64,000 nt of DNA, from positions 18,513 through 82,512 of the forward strand of contig JBBJNV010000021.1 of the NCBI GenBank assembly GCA_037721215.1, written 5' to 3'. The notes below the pieces were generated by a model. The model was not told the origin of the DNA. It saw only the letters and a program-made list of their open reading frames with translations, and ran no database searches. Source of the stretch: Gemmatimonadaceae bacterium. Its GTDB lineage: Bacteria; Gemmatimonadota; Gemmatimonadetes; Gemmatimonadales; Gemmatimonadaceae. Positions 29,754-36,940 of this stretch are shown here, piece after piece; the stretch's first letter is position 1, and the number at the start of each line of letters is the position of its first letter. The position numbers and the translations under genes were made by a program.

Positions 29754-30783
29754 TCTACTAACAGTCCCGGAACGCAGAAAAGAAGCGATCGAGCGTCTCG
29801 CGCGGGAGTTCCGCGCGGGGCGCTCTGTTGCAATCTCCACCCACATCAACGCCGACGGCGACGGCTGCGGGTCGGAAGCGGCACTGGCGCGAATTCTCAC
29901 GTCGCTGGGAATGACCGTGCAGATCGTCAATCCAACGCCTTGGCCGGAGACTTTTGATTTTCTTCTCGGGGTCGAGGTGGTCGACGCATCGTCTCAGGGC
30001 GCGGGAGCGCTGAGCAAGGCGGATCTCCTCGTCGTGCTCGACATCAGTGACGTAAAGCGGCTTGGTGTTCTCGCGGACACCGTGAGATCACTCAGAATTC
30101 CCAAAGTCGTCATCGACCATCACATCCCGAGTGACGAACCGCCGAGCGATAACATGCTCGCCGACACTACAGCGTGTGCGACGGGCGAACTGATTTACGA
30201 CGTGGCCGTCACGCTCGGCGTCGAGATAACTCCGCAGATCGCTCTTGCACTCTACGTGGCGATGCTGACTGATACCGGCGGTTTCAGATTCAGCAATACC
30301 AGCGCGCGGTGTCTGTCGGTAGCTGGCCAGCTGCTGGCCGCTGGGGTGGAGCCGGAGGAGATGTACAGGCGCCTGTACGCATCACATCCAGTTGGTCGCC
30401 TGCATCTGTTGCGTGATGCATTGGCAACGCTGGAAGTGGATCCGGCCTACGGAATTTCGTGGATCTCGGTTGCGGCTGGTGCCGCTGAAGAGTATGGGCT
30501 GAAGTCGGAGGACCTCGAGGGTATCGCCGAGCATCCGCGCTCTGTGGGAGGAACGCGGATGGCTGTTTTCTTTCGTGATCTCGGGCATGGGAAGATCAAG
30601 GTATCGTTCCGGAGCACTGGTGCGGTGGACGTCAATGCATTTGCGCGGCAGTTTGGAGGAGGGGGGCATGCGAAGGCTTCAGGGGCGTTGATTCCCGGAA
30701 CGCTCGAGGAAGTGCGCTACAAAGTGATTGCCGCCGCGCGTGAATTCGTAGGGGCGCAGGAGGCCGTTACGACAGTTCGATAA
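29746..30783 (+). CDS. nrnA: Bifunctional oligoribonuclease / PAP phosphatase NrnA (DHH/DHHA1 phosphoesterase)
   Basis: NrnA degrades very short RNA and dephosphorylates 3'-phosphoadenosine 5'-phosphate. GTG 29746, overlapping the permease end by 8 nt, gives 345 residues; ATG 29707 is an alternative. The DHH domain shows the metal motifs STHINADGDGCGSEAAL, VVLDISDVKRLG and VIDHHIPSD. The DHHA1 domain ends with the substrate-binding FGGGGHAKASGA. The last 77 codons (30553-30783) are duplicated, in diverged and broken form, at 35597-35831. The intact gene shows no damage, so it should work. Confidence 0.93.
   Translation: MVDLLTVPERRKEAIERLAREFRAGRSVAISTHINADGDGCGSEAALARILTSLGMTVQIVNPTPWPETFDFLLGVEVVDASSQGAGALSKADLLVVLDISDVKRLGVLADTVRSLRIPKVVIDHHIPSDEPPSDNMLADTTACATGELIYDVAVTLGVEITPQIALALYVAMLTDTGGFRFSNTSARCLSVAGQLLAAGVEPEEMYRRLYASHPVGRLHLLRDALATLEVDPAYGISWISVAAGAAEEYGLKSEDLEGIAEHPRSVGGTRMAVFFRDLGHGKIKVSFRSTGAVDVNAFARQFGGGGHAKASGALIPGTLEEVRYKVIAAAREFVGAQEAVTTVR
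30553..30783 (+). repeat. Left copy of a diverged direct repeat (intact 3' end of nrnA)
   Basis: This coding 3' end of nrnA is matched by 35597-35831 about 5 kb downstream in the same orientation. From 30556 to 30648 (31 codons) the two copies differ at 17 codons and every change is synonymous. Beyond that point the right copy has a Gln-to-stop change and indels. The segment between the copies contains the vapB remnant locus and the aldolase/cytidylyltransferase cassette. Confidence 0.9.
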
Positions 30784-30934
30784 TATCGAGTGCGTCAGGG
30801 GTTTTTCGCTTTCATGGATAGCGCTTCGACTGATCGCTCGGGTCTCGCACTGCGCATCCATGCGGAACGCATTTCGGCCGAGACTTTCCGAGGCAGCTGA
30901 CGCACAACCCCAGATGTCGGAGAATCGCGGCCCT

Positions 30935-31021
30935 TCAGTATTCCACTTTGGCCACATCAGTTCCGGCGAAATCGTTGCCCGTGAAGAGCAGCGGTTCACC
31001 AAGCGCGCGAGCGATGACCAT
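30935..31021 (-). pseudogene. VapC toxin remnant: start codon region joined to the C-terminal tail
   Basis: Two bases after the vapB stop, ATG 31021 opens a 28-residue frame: MVI then ARALGEPLLFTGNDF, ending GTDVAKVEY. PIN-domain VapC toxins usually start MVIDTSA and end with a (K/R)ALGEPLLFKGxDF tail. Here the first three residues appear fused directly to the tail, with the roughly 100 residues that hold the catalytic acids missing. The deletion kept the reading frame. The product cannot be an active RNase. Confidence 0.7.
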
Positions 31022-31023
31022 CT

Positions 31024-31278
31024 TCAGGCGGGCATTCCGAACTCATCGTAACCGATGATTTCATCGGCGCTTCGCAGGTCCCGATCGGGTAGGGACGCCA
31101 CGAGTTGCTGGATTTGCCGGACATCTTGAGTCAATCTCGTGGCGTCGGAGCGGGGTTTGACCATCTCCAGGCGAAGCTTGATCGCGTTGGTGGCCGCCCT
31201 GGTCACGCTCTCTCCCGTTGCGCGCGCCAGTTCATGGGCGAGCCGGTCAGTTTCAGTGTTCTTGATGCTAGGAGCCAT
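31024..31278 (-). CDS. vapB: VapB-family antitoxin (Rv0623-like), orphaned
   Basis: The 84-residue protein from ATG 31278 matches the PSK-type VapB antitoxin pattern: an N-terminal strand-helix DNA-binding part (APSIKNTETDRLAHELARAT) with GESVTRAATNAIKLRL, and the C-terminal toxin-binding tail ending DEIIGYDEFGMPA. GAGG lies upstream. Antitoxins of this kind autoregulate by binding an operator in front of themselves; a GTGGT/ACCAC inverted repeat is 19 nt upstream. The cognate toxin immediately downstream is reduced to a remnant. It sits in the interval between the two nrnA 3' ends, transcribed opposite to the cassette. Confidence 0.82.
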   Translation of the reverse strand: MAPSIKNTETDRLAHELARATGESVTRAATNAIKLRLEMVKPRSDATRLTQDVRQIQQLVASLPDRDLRSADEIIGYDEFGMPA

Positions 31279-31296
31279 CTCCGCCTCGCTAGATAA

Positions 31297-31312
31297 GTGG
31301 TAAACTAACCAC
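31297..31312. promoter_or_regulatory. Inverted repeat upstream of vapB, possible operator
   Basis: GTGGT (31297-31301) and ACCAC (31308-31312) form a 5-bp inverted repeat with a 6-nt spacer. It overlaps the region expected for the vapB promoter; on the minus strand TTATCT (31296-31291) could be a -10. The placement fits VapB autoregulation but the repeat is short. Confidence 0.35.
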
Positions 31313-31461
31313 CTTCTACCTCGTATCACGACCGTTCAGCTGACTCGGCCATCCGGCATGGGTACTTCGCATTCACGCCGAGCGCGTTTCAAAAACGAGA
31401 CGTTGCCGGCCAGATGACGGCAAGCACCGCGAATACTTCTCCTTCGGTTGAGCCGATTTCC

Positions 31462-31500
31462 CTCCCGTTTCCGCGTTCCATGCATACGCCGAAACGGGAG
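31462..31500 (+). promoter_or_regulatory. Perfect 10-bp hairpin that buries the Shine-Dalgarno of the cassette's first gene
   Basis: CTCCCGTTTC (31462-31471) and GAAACGGGAG (31491-31500) are exact complements around a 19-nt loop. The GGGAG at 31496-31500 is the only good ribosome site for the ATG at 31508. In the folded RNA that site is fully paired, so translation would need the hairpin to open. The loop includes the self-complementary ATGCAT (31480-31485). No T-run follows, which argues against a terminator. No known riboswitch class was recognised. Confidence 0.5.
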
Positions 31501-31507
31501 CACGAAA

Positions 31508-32551
31508 ATGAACATTGATATTCTCGACTGCACGCTTCGCGACGGAGGATACCAGAACGCGTGGAATTTTTCCGGACCACTGGTAACTCGATACCTTCGC
31601 GCACTCGACAAGACAGGGTGCCGGTACGCCGAGATGGGATATCGTGCATGCGCCACTGACAGTCTTGCCGGCCGTTATCGATACTCTCCTGACCATCTGC
31701 TGCGCAGCCATAGCGCGGGTCTGCGCCTCAAAGTGGCGGTGATGATCGACGGAAAGACGATGTGCAACGCCTCGGGAATGCCCGATCTGGCCCGCCTCGA
31801 GACGCTATTCTGCCGGCGGGATCACAGCCCCGTCCACATGGTCCGCATCGCGGCGACTGTGGAGATGGCCGGGCCCGTGTCGACGATATGCGGGTGGCTG
31901 AAGGACCGTGGTTACGTCGTGGCGATCAATCTCATGCAGGCCAGCATGCTCGAGCCACAGTCTATCCGACAGGCGGCCGCGACACTCGATCGGTCCGGCG
32001 CAGACTTCGTGTATCTCGCCGATTCTTTCGGCGGCCTCACGCCTGATGCCACGATCACGAAGATCGCCACTCTTGCATCCTCATTTCGGGGACGCGTAGG
32101 CTTTCACGCCCACGACAACATGGGCCTCGCTTTCGCGAACACTCTTGCGGCAATGGGCGCCGGAGCTACGATCGTCGACTCGTCGGTGCTCGGCATGGGC
32201 AGGGGAGCGGGGAATCTTCGGACAGAGCAACTGCTCGCGTATCTCGAGAAGACGGGTCGCTCCGATATCGCCGCTGCCCCGCTGTTTGAGCTACTGGCGA
32301 CGGATTTCGCCGCGCTGCACTCGCAATGTGAGTGGGGCCCGTCGCTGCCGTACCTGGTGACGGGCATCCACGACATTCATCCGACTTACGCGCAAACGCT
32401 GCTTCGCGATCCACGAGCAGGAGCGGTGGATTCGGTCCGAACCCTGGAATCGCTGAGCCACAATCCCGATCGGACGACGTTCAACGCCGCGACACTCGAG
32501 GCGGCGACGAATCACCGAAGCGCCGCAGGCCGCCGCGTTGGATCCGCGTGA
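31508..32551 (+). CDS. DmpG/HMGL-like aldolase (DRE-TIM metallolyase) of a sugar-acid cassette
   Basis: The 347-residue protein starts at ATG 31508, 7 nt after GGGAG. The DRE-TIM signature DCTLRDGGYQNAW opens the barrel. Metal ligands lie in GFHAHDN (His200, His202) and the C-terminal loop GMGRGAGNLRTEQLL resembles 4-hydroxy-2-oxovalerate aldolases. Such enzymes join or split pyruvate and an aldehyde. Here it is first in a cassette with a KdsB-like cytidylyltransferase, a glycosyltransferase and a flippase-like protein. No acylating aldehyde dehydrogenase (DmpF) partner is present. I infer that it condenses pyruvate with a sugar aldehyde to give a 2-keto-3-deoxy sugar acid; the direction and substrate are unproven. 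Confidence 0.8.
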   Translation: MNIDILDCTLRDGGYQNAWNFSGPLVTRYLRALDKTGCRYAEMGYRACATDSLAGRYRYSPDHLLRSHSAGLRLKVAVMIDGKTMCNASGMPDLARLETLFCRRDHSPVHMVRIAATVEMAGPVSTICGWLKDRGYVVAINLMQASMLEPQSIRQAAATLDRSGADFVYLADSFGGLTPDATITKIATLASSFRGRVGFHAHDNMGLAFANTLAAMGAGATIVDSSVLGMGRGAGNLRTEQLLAYLEKTGRSDIAAAPLFELLATDFAALHSQCEWGPSLPYLVTGIHDIHPTYAQTLLRDPRAGAVDSVRTLESLSHNPDRTTFNAATLEAATNHRSAAGRRVGSA

Positions 32552-33330
32552 CCGCCGTGGCTGAGCTGCTCGATGACGTGAAGGGCGTGATGGTGGTCAT
32601 CCCGGCGCGGTACGGTTCTTCGCGCTTTCCGGGTAAACCGCTGGTCCCGATCTGTGGCATGCCGCTCGTGCTCCGCGTACATGAGCGCGTGGCGCGCGCG
32701 GTTCCCAGCGGGCAAATCATCGTCGCCACTGATGACGATCGAATAAGACGCGTTTGCGAAGCGGCTGGCGTGCGGGTCGTCATGACCTTCTCCGGATGTG
32801 TCACCGGTACCGACCGTGTATGGGAGGCGGTGCGCGACCTCCCTCGCGAAGCCGAATGCGAACTCATTGTCAACGTTCAGGGAGATGAACCGTTGGTCGC
32901 GGCCGACGACATCATCGCTGTCATTCGGGCAAAGCGCAGGCATCCGGACAAGGTTATCAACGCGATGTGTTCGATCGGGTTGCCTGCTGAAATCGAGAGT
33001 GAGAATGTCCCAAAGGTCGTTGCGACAGATGACGGCCGTCTTGTCTACATGTCGAGGTCGCCTGTCCCGTTCGTAAAGCGCGCCGGGTCGGAGCAGCGTT
33101 TCCGTCGACAGGTCTGCATCTATGCTTTCTCGCGAGTCGAGCTCCAGGCTTTCGCTGCGTTTGGCCGCCAGTCCTGGCTCGAACTGCCTGAGGACATTGA
33201 GATCCTGAGGTTTCTCGACATGGGCATCGGCGTGCAGATGGTCGATGTGGCCGGCGCGTCGGTGGCCGTGGACGTGCCGTCGGATGTCGCGCGCGTTGAA
33301 GCGATAATGGCGCTCGAGGCCCGCCGATGA
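32548..33330 (+). CDS. KdsB-like CMP-ulosonate (CMP-Kdo type) cytidylyltransferase
   Basis: The 260-residue protein starts at GTG 32548, overlapping the aldolase stop (GTGA). The nucleotide-binding loop VVIPARYGSSRFPGKPL, the metal motif IVNVQGDEPL, and the C-terminal LELPEDIEILRFLDMG and VDVPSDVARV are all KdsB hallmarks. KdsB activates Kdo with CTP to CMP-Kdo, but relatives activate other 2-keto-3-deoxy acids. Position in the cassette suggests that its substrate is the aldolase product. Whether this is the genome's only KdsB cannot be told from the window, so the kdsB symbol is withheld. Confidence 0.85.
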   Translation: MTAVAELLDDVKGVMVVIPARYGSSRFPGKPLVPICGMPLVLRVHERVARAVPSGQIIVATDDDRIRRVCEAAGVRVVMTFSGCVTGTDRVWEAVRDLPREAECELIVNVQGDEPLVAADDIIAVIRAKRRHPDKVINAMCSIGLPAEIESENVPKVVATDDGRLVYMSRSPVPFVKRAGSEQRFRRQVCIYAFSRVELQAFAAFGRQSWLELPEDIEILRFLDMGIGVQMVDVAGASVAVDVPSDVARVEAIMALEARR

Positions 33331-34610
33331 ACGCTGCTCCTCCCAGCTCGCTTCGGCGTGGCATCAGGACGCAGATCCGAAACGACAGCTCGCCGATGGT
33401 CTCGGAGATCGTGAAGTATGTGCTGGCGGAACGTCGCGCGGTGAGGTGGCTCGACGCCGGCCTGCGATCAACCGCCGCAACTCCACTGCCGGACTACTTC
33501 GCGGTTGCGAATGGCATGAGGTGCTTTGCCAGCATGCGGCCGGTGGGAACCGCCGGTGGCGTTCTGACCTGCGCAAGACGGGAGAATGAACTCCGCGCCG
33601 TAAAGGATCTGCGTGAATCGCTGGGCGATCTGCCATGGACCGACATCGAGTTCGGTTACAGGGGCGCACTCGTCCCGCTCGGCTCGATGACGAAAGGCAT
33701 CCGCCACCTCACCCGGGCAGCACGACTCGCCAAAGGGCTTCGCCGCAGGCACGACATGTTCCACGTTCTTCGTGCGCTCGAGCTGGTGTTCTACTACGAC
33801 CGGATTGGACAGATACTCGATCGTGGTGGCTACCGCGTCGCCGTCATGTCGTCGTACTCGAACCCCTGGGGAATCGCAATGAACCTCGCAGCGAGGCGCC
33901 GCGGCATCCCGGTAGTTCACGTCATGCACGGCGAGCCGGTGTGGCCGCTTCCACGGCTCGACTACGATCTGGCGATCGTAAACAACCAGGCGTCGTACGA
34001 GCTGCTGTGCCGGGCGGGCTGCAGAATCGACCGGGTAATCGTCAGGAGTGCTGGTGCGCGCTACCGGCCGTTGCCTCTCGCATTGCCGCAGCGAAATATG
34101 ACAGTGGGGCTGTTTCTTTCGAAGCAGCCTCGCAAGGAATGCGTGATCGCCTGGATACGCGGCCTGCTCTGCACCGAGGGGGTCGAATCCATCCGGCTCA
34201 GACCGCATCCCGCGAACCTGTGGACGGGCATCGACGCTGCCATGAGAGAATTCCCCCGCGATCGTGTCAACCTCTCCAGCGCTTCGGCAGACGATGACCT
34301 TCGGCGATGCGACCTGGTGATTGCCGGGAATTCGTCGGTGCACATTGATACGCTGACCGCGGGTGTTCACTCGGTGTACTCCAGAGACCTTGATCATTCC
34401 GCCGGAGGTCTTTCGCTTCTCGCCGAGGGTCTCGTCTTCGAGGCTGACGTTGCCGGCTCGATGCGTGCCGACGACGTGCTCCGATTTTACGGAGCACCAG
34501 AGTGGATTTGTGAATTTCGCCGGCATGTAAATCTGGATAGCGACGACGCCCACGCAGGAAACGAGATGCGATCGGCCTTCAACCAGTTTTTGTCGGCCGT
34601 TGCGGCGTGA
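33327..34610 (+). CDS. GT-B-like glycosyltransferase with an HP motif, putative CMP-sugar-dependent transferase
   Basis: The 427-residue protein starts at ATG 33327, overlapping the previous stop (ATGA). It has no signal or membrane segments. The C-terminal half reads like a GT-B donor domain: IRLRPHPANLW with His294-Pro295, then DLVIAGNSSVHIDTLTAG. An HP motif in a GT-B fold is shared by bacterial sialyltransferases and KpsC/KpsS-type Kdo transferases, which use CMP donors. In the N-terminal half GIPVVHVMHGEPVW resembles an acceptor-side GT-B strand. Given the KdsB-like gene before it, I infer transfer of a CMP-activated keto-acid sugar. Family assignment is by motif only. Confidence 0.6.
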   Translation: MNAAPPSSLRRGIRTQIRNDSSPMVSEIVKYVLAERRAVRWLDAGLRSTAATPLPDYFAVANGMRCFASMRPVGTAGGVLTCARRENELRAVKDLRESLGDLPWTDIEFGYRGALVPLGSMTKGIRHLTRAARLAKGLRRRHDMFHVLRALELVFYYDRIGQILDRGGYRVAVMSSYSNPWGIAMNLAARRRGIPVVHVMHGEPVWPLPRLDYDLAIVNNQASYELLCRAGCRIDRVIVRSAGARYRPLPLALPQRNMTVGLFLSKQPRKECVIAWIRGLLCTEGVESIRLRPHPANLWTGIDAAMREFPRDRVNLSSASADDDLRRCDLVIAGNSSVHIDTLTAGVHSVYSRDLDHSAGGLSLLAEGLVFEADVAGSMRADDVLRFYGAPEWICEFRRHVNLDSDDAHAGNEMRSAFNQFLSAVAA

Positions 34611-35695
34611 CCGGGCGCAGATGGTTCATAGTAAAGCTCGGAATTGCCGGGGGACTTTTCGGCATGCTTGCCATCAATGGACGGCTGTCGCTCGAAACCG
34701 CATATCGGGTGCTGTCCGATCCAGTGACATGCGCCTCCCTGATCGGCTTGCAGATACTCATTCTGTTGGTCGGTGTGTATCGCTGGCGGTTGATACTCGC
34801 AGCGCTCGGACACCAGCATTCCTACGGCAGTCTGCTCGCATGGAACTGGATTGGGCAGTTCTTTGGCACGGTTGCTCCCTCCGCCGTGGCAACGGATGCA
34901 ACGCGCTTCGCATACCTCCGCCGCGACGGTTGCCCGGCCGGTGTCGCGGCGAAATCGCTTGTGGTCGACCGACTGTGCGGGGTTGCCGGTTCGTTGCTGG
35001 TCGCGGTGGTTCTCGGCGTCCGCATGATTCCCGTCGTCTTCGACGCTCCAATGAGATCGGCTTTGATCTGGGCGGCGCTGAGCTTGCTGGGAGCCGGCCT
35101 GCTTCTCTGGCGGCTCCGGCACCATCGCTTTGCACAGGCCGCGGCCGATCGGGTCTGGTCCGGATTCAGCGCAGCCAGGTCAATGAAGTGGGTGGCGGCG
35201 ACCAGCGTCGCGATTACGGCGGTAGCTCTAATCCTGAAGGTTGTTACTATATGGCTGATTGGGCATGCATTGGTGCCCGATGCCCAGCGACTTTCGCGGA
35301 TCTTTGAAGTGGCGCCGATTGGATTTCTCGCCGAGTCGCTGCCGTTCACGCCGGGTGGCTTTGGAACGGCTCATCTCGCGTTCGAGTATCTGTTTGCCGC
35401 CGCGGGCATTGCGGGCGGAGCCGGGTATTTCAACGTGTATTTCATCGTGAGGCTTCTGACGAGCCTGTTTGGCGGAGTCCTCTGGCTGGCGCTTGACGGG
35501 GGGCGGCCACGCAATAATGTCATGATGCAGCGCCAGGCGGAGGGGACAGGTGGCGGATGTTCCGATGTATCACGACGGGTTCGCGGGAGTTTCAGGACGC
35601 GCATGGCTGTGTTCTTCCGGGATCTGGGCCATGGCAAGATTAAGGTGTCGTTCAGGAGTACGGGTGCAGTGGATGTGAACGCATTCGCGCGGTAG
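34607..35695 (+). CDS. Flippase-like integral membrane protein (LPG-synthase TM / UPF0104 type) with an NrnA-derived C-terminal tail
   Basis: The 362-residue frame starts at GTG 34607, overlapping the preceding stop. Residues 1-305 show about eight transmembrane helices and the UPF0104-type segments WNWIGQFFGTVAPSAVATDA, KSLVVDRLCGVAGSLLVAV and AESLPFTPGGFGTAHLAF. Relatives act in lipid or glycan translocation, including N-terminal domains of lysyl-phosphatidylglycerol synthases. After a 24-residue low-complexity link, the last 32 residues from Thr331 (TRMAVFFRDLGHGKIKVSF onward) are identical in sequence to part of NrnA's DHHA1 domain. The frame ends where NrnA's Gln codon has become TAG. 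The native C-terminus was probably lost at the recombination junction. Confidence 0.75.
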   Translation: MTGRRWFIVKLGIAGGLFGMLAINGRLSLETAYRVLSDPVTCASLIGLQILILLVGVYRWRLILAALGHQHSYGSLLAWNWIGQFFGTVAPSAVATDATRFAYLRRDGCPAGVAAKSLVVDRLCGVAGSLLVAVVLGVRMIPVVFDAPMRSALIWAALSLLGAGLLLWRLRHHRFAQAAADRVWSGFSAARSMKWVAATSVAITAVALILKVVTIWLIGHALVPDAQRLSRIFEVAPIGFLAESLPFTPGGFGTAHLAFEYLFAAAGIAGGAGYFNVYFIVRLLTSLFGGVLWLALDGGRPRNNVMMQRQAEGTGGGCSDVSRRVRGSFRTRMAVFFRDLGHGKIKVSFRSTGAVDVNAFAR

Positions 35696-35831
35696 TTCGC
35701 CGGGGCGGACACGCCAAGGCGTCTGAAGCTTTCATAACTGGAACGCTAAAGGAAGTGCGTTGTTACAAGGTCATTGCCGCCGTTCGTGAGTTCGTCGGGG
35801 CGTTGAACGTTACGGAGACAGGTCGATGTGA
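35597..35831 (+). pseudogene. Second, decaying 3' end of an nrnA homologue
   Basis: The segment matches 30553-30783 along its length. Codons 35600-35692 encode the same 31 residues as nrnA with 17 synonymous differences. The next codon is TAG (Gln in nrnA), and the glycine-rich GGGGHAKAS region has lost its frame. Later pieces still read GTLKEVR and YKVIAAVREFVGA in shifted frames. No DHH domain precedes it, so only a tail was inherited. The first part is translated as the end of the membrane protein above. Confidence 0.85.
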
Positions 35832-35841
35832 TCGCTCGCCG

Positions 35842-36531
35842 CTACTCGACCCACATCAAACCGATAACCTTGGCAACTGACCAGGGCTCCGTCCGCGACT
35901 TGCGGGTTACGAAATAGTCGGAGGCCAGAGTGCTGGCGCCGTCCGCGCCCATCGAGCGGGCGCTCACTCTTACGATCCACGTGTTTTCAGGTCGGAGACC
36001 GACTGAGTCCATTCGAATTTGATCGCCTGCGACAGGGCGCCGGGGTACGCTGAGGATAACGCTGTTAAAGCCCCCAGCAGTCGGACAGCGCGACCGGTCC
36101 CGAACGCTCGACGGCGGAGTCAATACTCCTGGGCATTTCATATCTGCCGCAGCATCCGTCTCCTCGATCCGCAGACGCTGGAGCACCTTGCGTCGCTGTT
36201 CGAGCATCTCCGCCGATGTCGGGTACATCGGGTCGGGTTCGCGCACGGCTCCCCCAGGTGCGGGCTGCCAGACGTCGGGAATATACAACGCGGTGTCCGC
36301 CCGCATCGGCCTCGGATCTACACGCGTCGGCTCCCGTGATGCGGCCCGGGCCGCCGCGCGCACAACCGTCGCAAACATCGCGGTATCGCCCGCGATATCC
36401 GGTTTCGGGTGAGCGGTAGCCGCAGTTACTAGAGGCGTTCGACATGCCGAGGTCAAAGCTGCAGCCAAGTACAGAACTGAAACCGCCAGTAGGCGTCCGC
36501 GCGCCATGATCCGGAGTGTGCATCGGTTCAT
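35842..36531 (-). CDS. Putative lipoprotein, unknown function
   Basis: ATG 36531 gives 229 residues with a signal ending in the lipobox LTSAC; ATG 36507 would shorten the N-region by eight residues and is equally possible. The mature part holds helical sequence with a Met/Arg-rich stretch (PTSAEMLEQRRKVLQRLRIE), four cysteine/proline-rich turns and a beta-rich C-terminus (SARSMGADGASTLASDYFV) ending LMWVE. No known family was recognised. It lies directly beside the broken nrnA tail, which it may mark as the right boundary of the island, and 58 nt downstream of the MazG-like gene. Confidence 0.55.
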   Translation of the reverse strand: MNRCTLRIMARGRLLAVSVLYLAAALTSACRTPLVTAATAHPKPDIAGDTAMFATVVRAAARAASREPTRVDPRPMRADTALYIPDVWQPAPGGAVREPDPMYPTSAEMLEQRRKVLQRLRIEETDAAADMKCPGVLTPPSSVRDRSRCPTAGGFNSVILSVPRRPVAGDQIRMDSVGLRPENTWIVRVSARSMGADGASTLASDYFVTRKSRTEPWSVAKVIGLMWVE

Positions 36532-36589
36532 CAGACCGCGCCGCCAACCCAACACTGCTTGAAGCCTAAAGTAATTGCGACCGGGGCAC

Positions 36590-36940
36590 TCACTCCTCGC
36601 CAGGCCGGCTGATACTGCGCTCCTCGCTGAACCCCCCAGGATAGCGTTTCCGCAGCTTGTCGACATTCATCTGCGCAATGTCCCCCAGCCCGATTCCTAT
36701 TCCCGTCGCGCCGATCGCGCAATACCAGAGAATGTCGCCGATCTCTTTCGCAATCTTGTCGCGCGTTGCGTCGTCGAGCGGGTGCCCGTGAAACATCACT
36801 TTCTTCACGTGATCGGCAATCTCGCCCGATTCACCGGATAGCCCAAGCGCAGCGCTGTTCAAGAGCGAGAGTGACGTCGCCGTGCTTTCTGCCGACGCGG
36901 TTCGAAGCGCAAGGTCCTGATATGTGTCGAAATCCTTCAT
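36590..36940 (-). CDS. MazG-like nucleotide pyrophosphohydrolase
   Basis: The 116-residue protein is a single all-alpha MazG domain. The Mg-binding acidic motifs are in LGLSGESGEIADHVKKV and KEIGDILWYCAIGA. Such enzymes hydrolyse (d)NTPs or non-canonical nucleotides to monophosphates and pyrophosphate. Its ATG (36940) directly follows the TAG of the cupredoxin gene with no gap, so it belongs to the end of the pyrimidine catabolism operon. A role in clearing damaged or excess pyrimidine nucleotides is possible but unproven. Confidence 0.85.
   Translation of the reverse strand: MKDFDTYQDLALRTASAESTATSLSLLNSAALGLSGESGEIADHVKKVMFHGHPLDDATRDKIAKEIGDILWYCAIGATGIGIGLGDIAQMNVDKLRKRYPGGFSEERSISRPGEE

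Noticed and set aside
28653..29930. Long open frame on the minus strand opposite the permease
   Set aside because: Its translation is low-complexity, rich in Arg, Asp and His, with no domain pattern; the plus-strand permease is unmistakable. High GC gives such antisense frames.
30784..30934. Integrase attachment site or tRNA gene at the left edge of the island
   Set aside because: No tRNA-like cloverleaf or integrase gene was found; the only repeat is the diverged nrnA tail, which is too divergent to be a recent att duplication.
31448..31507. Earlier start for the aldolase
   Set aside because: The upstream in-frame ATG lies before the hairpin, lacks a ribosome site, and the protein's conserved first strand begins right at ATG 31508.
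34600..35307. Alternative frames overlapping the flippase-like gene
   Set aside because: They lack membrane segments or motifs, while the chosen frame has regular transmembrane spacing and a GTGA overlap with the previous gene.
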